Positions 16,362-24,481 of a stretch of DNA of 45,683 bases are shown piece after piece. Below the pieces are notes generated by a model. That model made no database searches. It was not told the origin of the DNA and worked only from the letters and a program-made list of their open reading frames with translations. The stretch comes from an uncultured bacterium (GTDB lineage: Bacteria; Planctomycetota; Phycisphaerae; Phycisphaerales; SM1A02). Where the stretch lies: NCBI GenBank assembly GCA_903891095.1, contig CAITDI010000053.1:1-45683 (forward strand). The letters are read 5' to 3'. Positions within the stretch are counted from its first letter, which is position 1, and each line of letters opens with the position of its first letter. Both the position numbers and the translations under genes were made by a program.

Positions 16362-17951
16362 TCAGCCCCACGCGTTGAGCAGGATCGCGATGTCCTGCGC
16401 GCCCACCACGTTGTCGTGGTTGAGGTCGGCGGGTCCGCTGCCGGGCCCCCATGCGTTGAGCATGATGGTGATGTCCTGCGCGTTCACATGGCCATCGTGG
16501 TTGAGGTCGGCGGGATTGCCGTTCTCGCACGCATCGGCGATGCCGTTGCCGTTGGCGTCGGCACAGGTGGTGCCAGGGCCCGCCCACGTCGCGCCCGCAG
16601 CGACCGCCTGGTCACGCGTGAGCTGCAGGCAGAAACCGTTCGGGAAGCACGAGGCGCCGAGCGGCTGCGGGCAAAGCCCCGCCGTGCACGCCGTGCCGTT
16701 GCCTTGGAACACGCCGCCCTGCGCGGTGCACGCGCCTGGGCTCATCGGTCCCGCGCATGAACCGTCGGGCAGACAGCACGCGCCCTGCGGGAAGCACACA
16801 TATCCCGTGCACGACTGGCCCGTGGGACCCGCGATACCGCCCGCGGCCTGGCACGCTGTCGGAGAAAGCGTGACGCAGCCGCCGGTCGCGGTAAAGCAGC
16901 ACGGGCAGATGTTCTGCGTGCAGCTGCTGGCGTTGCAGGTCGTGCCTTCGCCGCCAAACACGCCGCCCTGCGCGGCGCACAGGCTGTTGGCCAGGACCTG
17001 GCAGGTGCCGTTGGGGAGGCAGCATGCGCCGGGAACCTCGCACTGCTGCGGCGTCCAGCTCACGCGCATGACCCAGTCGCCGCTCGGGCGGCACACCGCG
17101 GGAAGCTGCGCGAAACTGCGCCAACCGCCAGGGCAACCCAGCGCGCCGCAATCGACGGCGTAGAGCCAGTTGTTGGTCGAGGACGAAAGTCCGCCGACGT
17201 CGGTCGTCGGGAATGCGTTGGCGTTGCTCGGCGGCGCGACAAGGCAGGGATTCTGCGTCTGGCTGTTGTGGTGGTCGATGCGGTAGCCCACGCTAAACGT
17301 GTGCGAACCGTTGTCGACGATCACCATCTGCTCAGGATCGCCTGGATCGATGCTGAACTGCACATTGGTGCCGTTCGTGCCCGGCGACATCACGAGATGC
17401 GGCAGATCGACGCCGTTCGAAGAGTAGGTGTACACGAGCGTGCCCGTCGCGGGCGTGCCCTGCCACACCATCACCGACCATGCGGTCGTGGTCTGGACCG
17501 TCGCGTTGCTGGTGGCGAAGATCATCTCGATCAGGTCGATTTTCAGCGGAAAATCGCCTGCTGCGACGGTGTACGAGCACGCCGCGGCTTCTTGCTCGGC
17601 AAAGCCCGCCTGCACGACGTACTGCCCGCCATCGAAGCTCGCGTTGGTGTAGGTCGAGGTCACTTGCTGGCACGCGCCCGCAACGCCTCCGTCGCCGTTG
17701 CCGGTGCCGTTCGCGCCTGGCTTGAACGCCGGCGTGAAGTGCACGACCGGCGTGCTCTTCGTGCCGATCGGATCGTCGACGATGCGTCCGACGGGACGGG
17801 TGTTGCCGTTGCCGGCAGTTCCACCGCTGCCGCCCCCGCCCGCCTTGCCGCCACCAGCGCCAGCGGCAGCGAGTGCCGACGAACCACAAGCGAGCGCAAG
17901 CGCCACAGCGAACGTGCTGGCGCGCGAAAGGAACTGCGTACGGATCTGCAT
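16362..17951 (-). CDS. Large secreted Cys-repeat protein with C-terminal dockerin-like domain
   Basis: A 529-residue exported protein with a signal peptide (STFAVALALACGSSALAAA) and a Gly-rich linker (about 30-55). A beta-rich domain follows at about 85-300. Four Cys-rich repeats of about 41 residues lie at 308-475, of the type GACCLPNGTC...LCAAQGGVFGGEGTTC; the fourth is degenerate. Two dockerin-like units (DLNHDGHVNAQDITIMLNAW; DLNHDNVVGAQDIAILLNAW) form the extreme C-terminus. AGGGAAC precedes ATG 17951. It lies in tandem with the 274-residue protein but has a separate terminator. Presumed cell-surface or extracellular; partner and function unknown. Confidence 0.87.
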   Translation of the reverse strand: MQIRTQFLSRASTFAVALALACGSSALAAAGAGGGKAGGGGSGGTAGNGNTRPVGRIVDDPIGTKSTPVVHFTPAFKPGANGTGNGDGGVAGACQQVTSTYTNASFDGGQYVVQAGFAEQEAAACSYTVAAGDFPLKIDLIEMIFATSNATVQTTTAWSVMVWQGTPATGTLVYTYSSNGVDLPHLVMSPGTNGTNVQFSIDPGDPEQMVIVDNGSHTFSVGYRIDHHNSQTQNPCLVAPPSNANAFPTTDVGGLSSSTNNWLYAVDCGALGCPGGWRSFAQLPAVCRPSGDWVMRVSWTPQQCEVPGACCLPNGTCQVLANSLCAAQGGVFGGEGTTCNASSCTQNICPCCFTATGGCVTLSPTACQAAGGIAGPTGQSCTGYVCFPQGACCLPDGSCAGPMSPGACTAQGGVFQGNGTACTAGLCPQPLGASCFPNGFCLQLTRDQAVAAGATWAGPGTTCADANGNGIADACENGNPADLNHDGHVNAQDITIMLNAWGPGSGPADLNHDNVVGAQDIAILLNAWG

Positions 17952-18174
17952 GGTTGTTCCCTCGAACTGGTGCCCCGAGACGGGACTGGCGCGGACCTAC
18001 AGCGTGCGCGCCGCAACAACATCGGACAAGCGCATCCAACCGGAGGAAACCTAGCACCGCTTTCCCGCACCCAAAGAGGTTCTCGGCGCAAAGCATGCAT
18101 TCGGACACATGGGCGGCGGCGCAGACCGAAGTGGGACCGCTGCGCCAACCTCGGTCGGTTGGATCGGGCTGCGA

Positions 18175-18774
18175 TCAACCCCGCGCGAGGGCCGACACCA
18201 ACGCGTCGACCAGATCGTCGGCCTCGGGCAGACGGCCGGGACCAACCGCACGACAGGCCTGCCAGCCCGAAGCGGGGTCAAGCACAAGGAATCCGTCGGC
18301 GCGAAGCGTCGCGAGATTGCGCTGCGTGGCGGGCTGGCGCCACATGGCCTCGTTCATGCTCGGCGCGATGAGCACCTTGGTGCGCGCGCGATCGATCGAA
18401 GCTGCGAGGAGCGAGACCATGTCGTCGCAACGACCGGTCGCGAGGCGCGCGAGCATGTCCATCGTGCACGGTGCGATCAGGTAGGCGTCGAGCGCCGTCG
18501 CCGCACGGATGTGCTGCGGATCCGCGGGCGAGGCGGAATCCCACGGCGACGTGAGCACAGGACGGCCCGCGAGCGACTGAAACACCAACGGAGCGACGAA
18601 CTTCTGCGCGTCGTTGGTCATGGCGACGGTGACTTCGGCCCCCGCTTGCGCGAGGGTGCTGACAACGCCGCAGACCTTGTAGGACGCGATGCCAGCGCAA
18701 ACACCCACCGCAATCCGACGACCACCGATGGCGGCCTTGAGGGCGACGAGGTTGGCGGGGTCACCGCGATACAT
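18175..18774 (-). CDS. coaC: Phosphopantothenoylcysteine decarboxylase domain protein (stand-alone CoaC)
   Basis: A 199-residue flavoprotein of the HFCD family, which decarboxylates 4'-phosphopantothenoylcysteine to 4'-phosphopantetheine in CoA synthesis. Visible are the FMN-binding N-terminus (IAVGVCAGIASYKV), the catalytic His88 (PQHIRAA), the substrate motif PSMNEAMW (138-145) and the flap cysteine in GWQACRAVGPGRLPE (Cys174). The CoaB (ligase) half present in the usual fused CoaBC of about 400 residues is absent, and the gene ends cleanly. It follows rpoZ on the same strand, as coaBC does in many bacteria, which supports both calls. No clear Shine-Dalgarno sequence before ATG 18774. Confidence 0.9.
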   Translation of the reverse strand: MYRGDPANLVALKAAIGGRRIAVGVCAGIASYKVCGVVSTLAQAGAEVTVAMTNDAQKFVAPLVFQSLAGRPVLTSPWDSASPADPQHIRAATALDAYLIAPCTMDMLARLATGRCDDMVSLLAASIDRARTKVLIAPSMNEAMWRQPATQRNLATLRADGFLVLDPASGWQACRAVGPGRLPEADDLVDALVSALARG

Positions 18775-18811
18775 GATGGTTCAACCGAGCAAGGAGGTTC
18801 TGCGCGAGCCA

Positions 18812-18827
18812 CCGCGGATATCCGCGG
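18812..18827. repeat. 16-bp perfect palindrome in the rpoZ-coaC gap
   Basis: CCGCGGATATCCGCGG reads the same on both strands. It sits 38 bp upstream of the coaC start. It could be a protein-binding site or simple chance in GC-rich DNA. Confidence 0.5.
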
Positions 18828-18854
18828 AACTCAACGCGATCAACGCAAGATCAG

Positions 18855-18912
18855 CGCTTCGTACTCACCGCTTCGTACTCACCGCTTCGTGGCTTACCGC
18901 TTCGTGGCCTAT
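18855..18912. repeat. Four tandem 14/15-bp units carrying three in-frame stops
   Basis: Units cgcttcgtactcac (18855-18868, 18869-18882), cgcttcgtggcttac (18883-18897) and cgcttcgtggcctat (18898-18912). On the minus strand the last one holds the rpoZ stop TAG (18909-18911). Reading on in frame, the next two units give TAA (18894-18896) and TGA (18879-18881), each after the codons ACG AAG CGG. The array is a multiplied copy of the gene's own C-terminal Lys-Arg-stop end. Confidence 0.9.
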
Positions 18913-19148
18913 CGCTTTTTGGAAGGCGTACCCTTCATCTTCTCGATGAGGGCGGGGTCCATCTCAAGCGTGATCTTCTCCTGCATGATCTCGTCGATCA
19001 CGACCTCGAGGTCGGAACGGCCGTTGCGGTCGACCAGCGGACGTGCGCCGTCGATGATCTCGCCGAGCCGGCGCTGGATCAGCGCGGTCAGTTTGAATCG
19101 TCCGCCAAGCTTTTCGACGATCTCATCGCTCTTCAATGCTTCGATCAT
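18909..19148 (-). CDS. rpoZ: RNA polymerase omega subunit
   Basis: A 79-residue protein matching omega: the segment GGRFKLTALIQRRLGEIIDG followed by ARPLVDRNGRSDLEVVIDEI and QEKI corresponds to the conserved NRFxLVxxAxxRARQL...GxxPLV...ExxxGKI core. Omega helps assemble beta-prime into RNA polymerase. The rpoZ-coaBC neighbourhood is common across bacteria and supports the call. ATG 19148 was chosen as the omega N-terminus; sequence upstream is not coding-like. A -10-like TATACT and a hairpin lie in its leader. Confidence 0.85.
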   Translation of the reverse strand: MIEALKSDEIVEKLGGRFKLTALIQRRLGEIIDGARPLVDRNGRSDLEVVIDEIMQEKITLEMDPALIEKMKGTPSKKR

Positions 19149-19159
19149 GGGTTCCCTGT

Positions 19160-19199
19160 GCTCGGGGGGGCTGACCCCCGAGCGAAGAGGGTTAGTATA
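19160..19199 (-). promoter_or_regulatory. rpoZ: rpoZ leader: -10 element and 5' UTR hairpin
   Basis: On the minus strand TATACT (plus 19194-19199) is a good -10. It is followed by a perfect 9 bp stem gctcggggg / cccccgagc (19160-19168, 19175-19183) only 11 bp before ATG 19148. No convincing -35 is visible. A hairpin this close to the start could limit translation initiation. Confidence 0.45.
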
Positions 19200-19280
19200 G
19201 CGCCCCCCGCGCATTCTGCGCGATGCTTGATCGATCTCCCGCGATGGTCGCCCCACCGAGCGCCCGCCGCACCCGTTCCG

Positions 19281-21167
19281 ATGCCGTCCGACACTTCCCA
19301 CGACCCCGCCTCCGAGATGCCGTCCGCCCCCCAGTCGGCGGGTAAGTCGTCTGCTTCGGCGCGGATGCAGCGGGTTTCGCGCGCGCTCAACCGAGGGCTG
19401 TCGCGGATCGGGCTGAACAAGGAGCGCCGGGTCCTGCTGTGGGCGGCGTTCACGGGAGTGGCGCTGGCGCTGATCGCCCTCGCGTTTATCCGCCCCATCC
19501 AGGCCATCGAGCACTTTGAGATCGAGTGGCTCAAGGAACACCCCGAGCGAGCCGCGGTCGCGATCGCGATCGTCCCCGTGCTCGGAGCCCTCGCCTGCGG
19601 CGCCATCCTCCGAGCGCTGCCCGTCAAGATTCGCGCGCACGGCGTGTCGAGCGTCCTCTACGCGATCCATCGGCGGCGCTCGCAGCTGCCCGCGACGCTG
19701 GCCGCGCGCACCTGGATCGGCGCGACGCTGACGATCTCGAGCGGCGGCTCGGCCGGACCCGAGGGACCGATCGTCACCATCGGCGCCACGCTCGGCTCGA
19801 CGATCGCGCGCTTCCTCCGCGTCGATCCGCAGACGGCGACGACCCTCGTCGGCTGTGGCGCGGCGGCAGGCCTCGCCGCGGTGTTCAACGCGCCGATCAC
19901 GGGGATCTTCTTCGTGCTCGAGGTGCTGCTGCGCGACTTCTCGCTGCGCACGTTCACGCCGATCGTGATCGCGAGCGTGTTCGCGGCAGCCACGGTGCAG
20001 ACGATGATCGGCACGCAGGAGCCGCTGTTCGGCGTGAGCGGCAGCATGCTCGCGATGCAGGGCGAAGGCATGTCGATCGCGACGACGCCCGCGTTTCTCC
20101 TGCTCGGCGTCGCGTGCGGCATCGCCAGCGTGTTCTTCGTGCGCACGGTGCAGTCGTGCGAGATCGCGTTCGGACGCCTGCCGATCCCGAGGTGGCTGTC
20201 GCCCGCGACGGGCGCGGCGATCCTCGCGGCGCTCGGCGTGCTGCACTTCGTGTTCGCGGCCAAGCTGCTTGATTTCGGGCAAGGCGCGCTGCCGCCGTTC
20301 TACGGCAACGGCTATCCGCTCGCGCACACGGTGCTCGATCCGAACTTCTACCACCACTCGACGGCGCTGGTCGCTGCGGCGCTGCTGGTCGGGCTCGCGG
20401 TCGTCAAGTGCGTCGCGACCGGACTCACGCTCGGGTCCGGCGGCGTCGGCGGCATGTTCGCGCCGTCGCTCCTCGTTGGCGCGCTCGTCGGCGGAGCGTT
20501 CGGAAGCATGGGCGAGCTCGTGCCCTTCGTGAACGACGCAGGTCCCGCGCGCCTCGCGCTGGCGGGAATGGCCGGCGTGGTCGCAGGCACGACGCATGCC
20601 CCGCTCGCGGGCGCGATGCTCGTGTATGAACTCTCGCGCGAACCGTCGATCCTGCTGCCCGTCGTGCTGGTCGCGGCGCTCTCGACGATCGTGGCGCGCC
20701 TGCTCGAGCGGCACAGCCTGTACACGGCGGAACTCGCCGCGCTCGGCGTGCGCCTCGGCTCGACGTCGGACATGTCCGCGCTGCGACGGCTGCGCGTCCG
20801 TGACGTTTCGCTCAAGGAGCCCGTCGTCGTGCGCGGTTCCGCGCCGGCGAACTCGTTGATCGCGCTCGCGGAGAACAACGACGACTTCGTCGTCCTCGAC
20901 GATGGCGGCGCGTTCGAAGGCATCGTCGGCGCGCGCGACCTGCGCATCGCGCTCGTGAACCGCGAGGCGATGCCGCTGCTGCAGGTTCGCGACATCGCGC
21001 GCACGGGCATCCGGCCGTTCGACGTCGACATGCCGCTCGACCATGCGCTCGACCTGCTCGAGCGCGGCCCGATGCCAGTGCGCAGCGAGAACGGCGAGAT
21101 CATCGGCGTCCTCTCGCGCTCGGCGCTGATGCGCACGTGGCGCAGGCGCCTGGAGCGCGAGTCGTGA
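19281..21167 (+). CDS. ClC-family chloride channel/transporter with CBS domains
   Basis: A 628-residue membrane protein of the ClC family with about ten or more hydrophobic helices. The selectivity motif SSGGSAGPEGP (153-163) carries the gating glutamate Glu161, and the second pore motif is GSGGVGGMFAP (385-395). Two CBS domains occupy about 510-628 (VRDVSLKEPVVV..., VRDIARTGIRPFDV...), which bind adenine nucleotides in other members. The arginine or lysine usual before the GxEGP glutamate is proline here. ATG 19281 was chosen; a GTG further upstream would add poorly coding sequence. The stop overlaps rnpA as GTGA. Confidence 0.93.
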   Translation: MPSDTSHDPASEMPSAPQSAGKSSASARMQRVSRALNRGLSRIGLNKERRVLLWAAFTGVALALIALAFIRPIQAIEHFEIEWLKEHPERAAVAIAIVPVLGALACGAILRALPVKIRAHGVSSVLYAIHRRRSQLPATLAARTWIGATLTISSGGSAGPEGPIVTIGATLGSTIARFLRVDPQTATTLVGCGAAAGLAAVFNAPITGIFFVLEVLLRDFSLRTFTPIVIASVFAAATVQTMIGTQEPLFGVSGSMLAMQGEGMSIATTPAFLLLGVACGIASVFFVRTVQSCEIAFGRLPIPRWLSPATGAAILAALGVLHFVFAAKLLDFGQGALPPFYGNGYPLAHTVLDPNFYHHSTALVAAALLVGLAVVKCVATGLTLGSGGVGGMFAPSLLVGALVGGAFGSMGELVPFVNDAGPARLALAGMAGVVAGTTHAPLAGAMLVYELSREPSILLPVVLVAALSTIVARLLERHSLYTAELAALGVRLGSTSDMSALRRLRVRDVSLKEPVVVRGSAPANSLIALAENNDDFVVLDDGGAFEGIVGARDLRIALVNREAMPLLQVRDIARTGIRPFDVDMPLDHALDLLERGPMPVRSENGEIIGVLSRSALMRTWRRRLERES

Positions 21168-21613
21168 GCGACGAGCCGAGGTTCACCTTCGGACGCGGAC
21201 AGAAACTGCGCGGCCGCGGCGCCTTCAAGCCCGTGATCGATGCGCGCGCCTGCTCCGATGGCGGCGCGATCGCCGTGCACGGATGCCCGAACAACGGCTC
21301 GGCGAACCGCATCGGGATTTCCATCGGTCGCCGCGCCGGCACGGCCGCACGCCGCAACCGGATCAAGCGCATGATCCGCGAGGCGTACCGCCTTTCGCAG
21401 CACGAACTCCCGCACACCGCGCCGGGGCCGTACGACCTCGTGGTCATCGTCCGCGCGCACGAGCCGCTCGGGCTCGACGAATACCGCACCCGCCTCGCCG
21501 ACGCGATGCGCCACATCCACGCAACATGGCAGAAGCGAACGAACAGACGCAACGCGACCGAAGCGAAACCACGAACGGCTCCGACCGACCTGGAATCGCC
21601 GCCCGGGGTCTGA
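21164..21613 (+). CDS. rnpA: Ribonuclease P protein component
   Basis: A 149-residue basic protein. RNase P protein aids the P RNA in maturing tRNA 5' ends. The signature RRNRIKRMIREAYR (63-76) is the classic RNR motif, and the GRRAGTAARR approach and the C-terminal YDLVVIVRA strand fit the family. The GTG start at 21164 overlaps the ClC stop (GTGA). The C-terminus extends about 30 residues beyond the usual length of about 115-120, and that extension lies over the start of yidD. rpmH, usually just upstream, is missing. Confidence 0.94.
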   Translation: MSDEPRFTFGRGQKLRGRGAFKPVIDARACSDGGAIAVHGCPNNGSANRIGISIGRRAGTAARRNRIKRMIREAYRLSQHELPHTAPGPYDLVVIVRAHEPLGLDEYRTRLADAMRHIHATWQKRTNRRNATEAKPRTAPTDLESPPGV

Positions 21614-21822
21614 TCACCCGGGGGCTGATCCTGTGCGTGCGCGGCTACCAGGTGGTGCTCGGCCCCCTGCTCGGCGGTCACTGCCGCTTCACGCCCAGCT
21701 GCTCGTACTACTCGATCGAGGCGTACCGCAAGCACGGCGCCTGGCGCGGCACGCGGCTCACGCTGCGCCGCCTGCTCCGCTGCCAACCGTGGGGCGGCTG
21801 CGGACACGATCCAGTTCCCTGA
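21526..21822 (+). CDS. yidD: Membrane protein insertion efficiency factor YidD
   Basis: A 98-residue protein with the YidD core LILCVRGYQVVLGPLLG, CRFTPSCSYYSIEAYRKHG and a C-terminal CQPWGGCGHDPVP. YidD assists YidC/Sec membrane insertion. ATG 21526 gives an 88-bp overlap with rnpA in another frame. The first 25-30 residues are variable, so a later start is possible. yidC, often next, is not downstream here. Confidence 0.93.
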   Translation: MAEANEQTQRDRSETTNGSDRPGIAARGLITRGLILCVRGYQVVLGPLLGGHCRFTPSCSYYSIEAYRKHGAWRGTRLTLRRLLRCQPWGGCGHDPVP

Positions 21823-22168
21823 TCCCGTGCCGTGAAGCGCCTGCCCATCGCACTCGCGCAACCGCGCGTTGCATGAACGCACCACCGTGCCGCGAACCAA
21901 TCCAGATCATTCGTCCGCGATTCCCACGCCGAATGCGCCGTGAACTCGGGATGTGCACGCACGACTCGTAACGGACTGCGCAACCCGCGCACCTCGGCGG
22001 GCGCGCATGTCGCGCGGGGCGAATCGACTGCTTCTCTCACAGATTGTCCCTCGCGTCGTCAGGCGCGGTCGTCGCTGCGTCGATCAATGAACTCAGCCAC
22101 GGGCAAGGCTCTCGCCCCAGCCCGTCGGCGAGCAGCGCCACCGTCGTCGTTCCGTCCGTGTTGTTCCG
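21823..22168. other. 346-bp gap before the electron-conduit operon
   Basis: No convincing gene, RNA or strong hairpin is seen. Small GC-rich inverted pairs (gcaac/gttgc near 21870) exist but are weak. It presumably holds the promoter of the 22169 operon, but no sigma70 hexamer pair stands out. Confidence 0.5.
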
Positions 22169-24481
22169 ATGCCGCACCCCGACTCGCCGATCATCCTGAG
22201 CGTCGCGATTGCAGCGCTCATTGCGCTGGGGCTCGCGATCGTGCTGCTGCTGCTCTGGCGCAGACGCGAGGAGATGCGCCGTTACGAGCGCAGCCACCGC
22301 GAGCGCACGGAAGCCAAGGAACGCGGTTCCTACAAGGCCCGCCTCATCCATCCCGACATCGACCTGACCAAGTGCATCGGCTGCGGTTCGTGCGTGCACG
22401 CGTGCCCCGAGGACGGCGTGCTCGACCTCCTGCACGGCCAGGCCGTCGTCGTGCACGGCGCGCGCTGCGTCGGCCACGGCCGCTGTGCCGAAGTCTGCCC
22501 GACCGGCGCGATCGCGCTCACCTTCGCGGACCTCAACGAGCGCACGGACCTTCCCGCGGTCACCGAGGAGTTCGAGGCGGTCGATGTGCCGGGGCTGTTT
22601 CTCGCTGGCGAACTCACTGGGTTCTCGCTCGTGCGCACCGCGGTCGGCCACGGAACGACCGTCGCGAACACCGTGCAGCGCCGTCTCAAGTCCGCGGGCG
22701 CGAGCAGCGACGCGGGCGTCGTCGATCTGCTCATCGTCGGCGTCGGACCCGCGGGAATGTCGTGCGCGCTGCGCGCGAAGGAACTCGGGCTGAACTTCGA
22801 CATGATCGAGCAGTCGGAGATGATCGGCGGAACCGTCGCCGCGTATCCGCGCAAGAAGCTCGTGATGACGCAGCCGATGGTGCTGCCGCTGCATGGCCCG
22901 CTCAAGCAGCTCGAGTATCTCAAGGAAGAGCTCGTCGACCTCTGGAACGACCTCGCCAAGCGGCACGCGCTGCCGATCCGCTCGGGCGTGCGCCTCAAGG
23001 ACGTCAAGCGTGGCGATGACGGAGTCTTTACCGCCGACACGAGCGCGGGGCCCGTGCGCGCGCGCAACGTGTGCCTCTGCCTCGGCCGCCGCGGAACGCC
23101 GCGCAAGCTCGGCGTCCCTGGCGAGAACCTGCCCAAGGTCCTCTACAACCTGCTCGACGCGGAGTCGTACAAGGGCCGCCATGTGCTCGTGGTCGGCGGT
23201 GGCGACAGCGCCATCGAGGCCGCGATCGCGCTCGCGGAGCAAGAGGGAAACACGGTCACGCTGAGCGTGCGTGGCCGCGACCTCTCGCGCGTCAAGTCAA
23301 AGAACCAGACGCGCCTGCAGCACTCGATCCTCGAGAAGGGCCTCAAGCTGGTGATGGACAGCGCCGTCGAGCGCCTCGACGCCGACTCCGCCACCATCGC
23401 CGTGACGGTCGACGGCAAGCAGGAGATGCTCGTCATCCCCAACGAGGATATCTTCGTGTGCATCGGCGGCGATCCGCCGTTTGACCTGCTCAAGCGTGCA
23501 GGCGTGTCGTTCGATCCGGCGCGGCGTCCCAAGCCCGCGGCGATGGCCGACAACACGACTCCGCTGATCTGGGCGGTCTCCCTGCTGCTGCTCGTTGCGA
23601 TCGGCATCCTGCTGTGGGCGTCGATCAACCACAGCTACTACGGCGCGAACGCCGCCGCGCGCACGCTCGTGGACGACCATCGCTGGCTGCGGCCGGGCGG
23701 CCAGTTCGGCCTCGGCATGGCGCTCGTCGCGATGTGGCTCTTCGTGTGGAACCTCGCGTACCTCGCGCGCAAGAACCAGTTCCTGGCGCGCTTCCTGCCG
23801 GGATCGCTGCGCTTCTGGATGGGCTCGCACATCTTCACGGGCATCGGCAGCTTCCTCTGCGTGATCCTGCACGCGGGCTTTAGCTACCGCATGACGCTGG
23901 GCGGGTTCGCGTTCGTGACGCTCGGCATCGTGCTGATCGCGGGCCTGGTCGGACGGTACTTCTACGCCATCGTTCCGCGCGCGGCGAACGGCCGCGAGAT
24001 GGACCTCGACGAGCTGCGCACGCGCGTCGCGAACATCGCCAGCGAGTGGGACAAGTCGAGCCGCGGCCTCGGCTCGGTGGTGCGCGACCGCGTCGAGACG
24101 CTGGTGCGCGAGGAGCGCTGGCGCGCGTCGTTCTTTGCGCGCGCGGCTGGGCTCTTCTGGTCGCACATCCGCATCCGCCGCACGCTGCGCGAGCTGCGCA
24201 TGGACCCGCGCTTCGAGAGCGTTCCGGAAGCCGAGCGCGACGAGCTGATGATGCTCGCCAAGCGCTCGCTCAAGCTCACGCTGCAGATCGCGCACTACGA
24301 GGAGTTGCGCGCGATCCTCGGATCCTGGCGCTTCATCCACCGCTGGCTCGCGCTGCTGATGCTGCTGTTCGTGATCGCGCACCTCGTTGTCGCGGTCCGC
24401 TTTGCCAAGCTCGATTGGCCGCTGCCCGCGTGGATCGTCACGCCGGCGACGGCGACGACGACGACGGAGGCCGCGCCGTGA
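22169..24481 (+). CDS. Membrane NAD(P)H/FAD oxidoreductase fused to ferredoxin and diheme-b-like membrane domain
   Basis: A 770-residue fusion. Residues 9-30 form an N-terminal membrane helix. A ferredoxin-type domain follows: CIGCGSCVHACP (69-80) is a full 4Fe-4S motif, while CVGHGRCAEVCP (100-111) has His103 in place of the second Cys. Residues about 185-455 form a thioredoxin-reductase-like flavoprotein (GVGPAG 191-196 for FAD, VVGGGDSAIEAA 341-352 for NAD(P)H). The C-terminal part has membrane helices at about 464-486, 513-533, 554-575, 578-600 and 724-746. His554/His568 and His724/His738 are paired 14 residues apart on two helices, the spacing of diheme cytochrome b. The stop overlaps the next cytochrome gene as GTGA. 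It is probably the inner-membrane entry point of the conduit. No known named family fits the whole architecture. Confidence 0.87.
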   Translation: MPHPDSPIILSVAIAALIALGLAIVLLLLWRRREEMRRYERSHRERTEAKERGSYKARLIHPDIDLTKCIGCGSCVHACPEDGVLDLLHGQAVVVHGARCVGHGRCAEVCPTGAIALTFADLNERTDLPAVTEEFEAVDVPGLFLAGELTGFSLVRTAVGHGTTVANTVQRRLKSAGASSDAGVVDLLIVGVGPAGMSCALRAKELGLNFDMIEQSEMIGGTVAAYPRKKLVMTQPMVLPLHGPLKQLEYLKEELVDLWNDLAKRHALPIRSGVRLKDVKRGDDGVFTADTSAGPVRARNVCLCLGRRGTPRKLGVPGENLPKVLYNLLDAESYKGRHVLVVGGGDSAIEAAIALAEQEGNTVTLSVRGRDLSRVKSKNQTRLQHSILEKGLKLVMDSAVERLDADSATIAVTVDGKQEMLVIPNEDIFVCIGGDPPFDLLKRAGVSFDPARRPKPAAMADNTTPLIWAVSLLLLVAIGILLWASINHSYYGANAAARTLVDDHRWLRPGGQFGLGMALVAMWLFVWNLAYLARKNQFLARFLPGSLRFWMGSHIFTGIGSFLCVILHAGFSYRMTLGGFAFVTLGIVLIAGLVGRYFYAIVPRAANGREMDLDELRTRVANIASEWDKSSRGLGSVVRDRVETLVREERWRASFFARAAGLFWSHIRIRRTLRELRMDPRFESVPEAERDELMMLAKRSLKLTLQIAHYEELRAILGSWRFIHRWLALLMLLFVIAHLVVAVRFAKLDWPLPAWIVTPATATTTTEAAP

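Noticed and set aside
18119-18147. Hairpin downstream of coaC (ggcgcag / ctgcgcc)
   Set aside because: Stem is present but no U tract follows on the minus strand, so terminator function is unsupported.
18109-19200. Plus-strand open frame opposite coaC and rpoZ
   Set aside because: Antisense to two well-supported genes in a classic arrangement.
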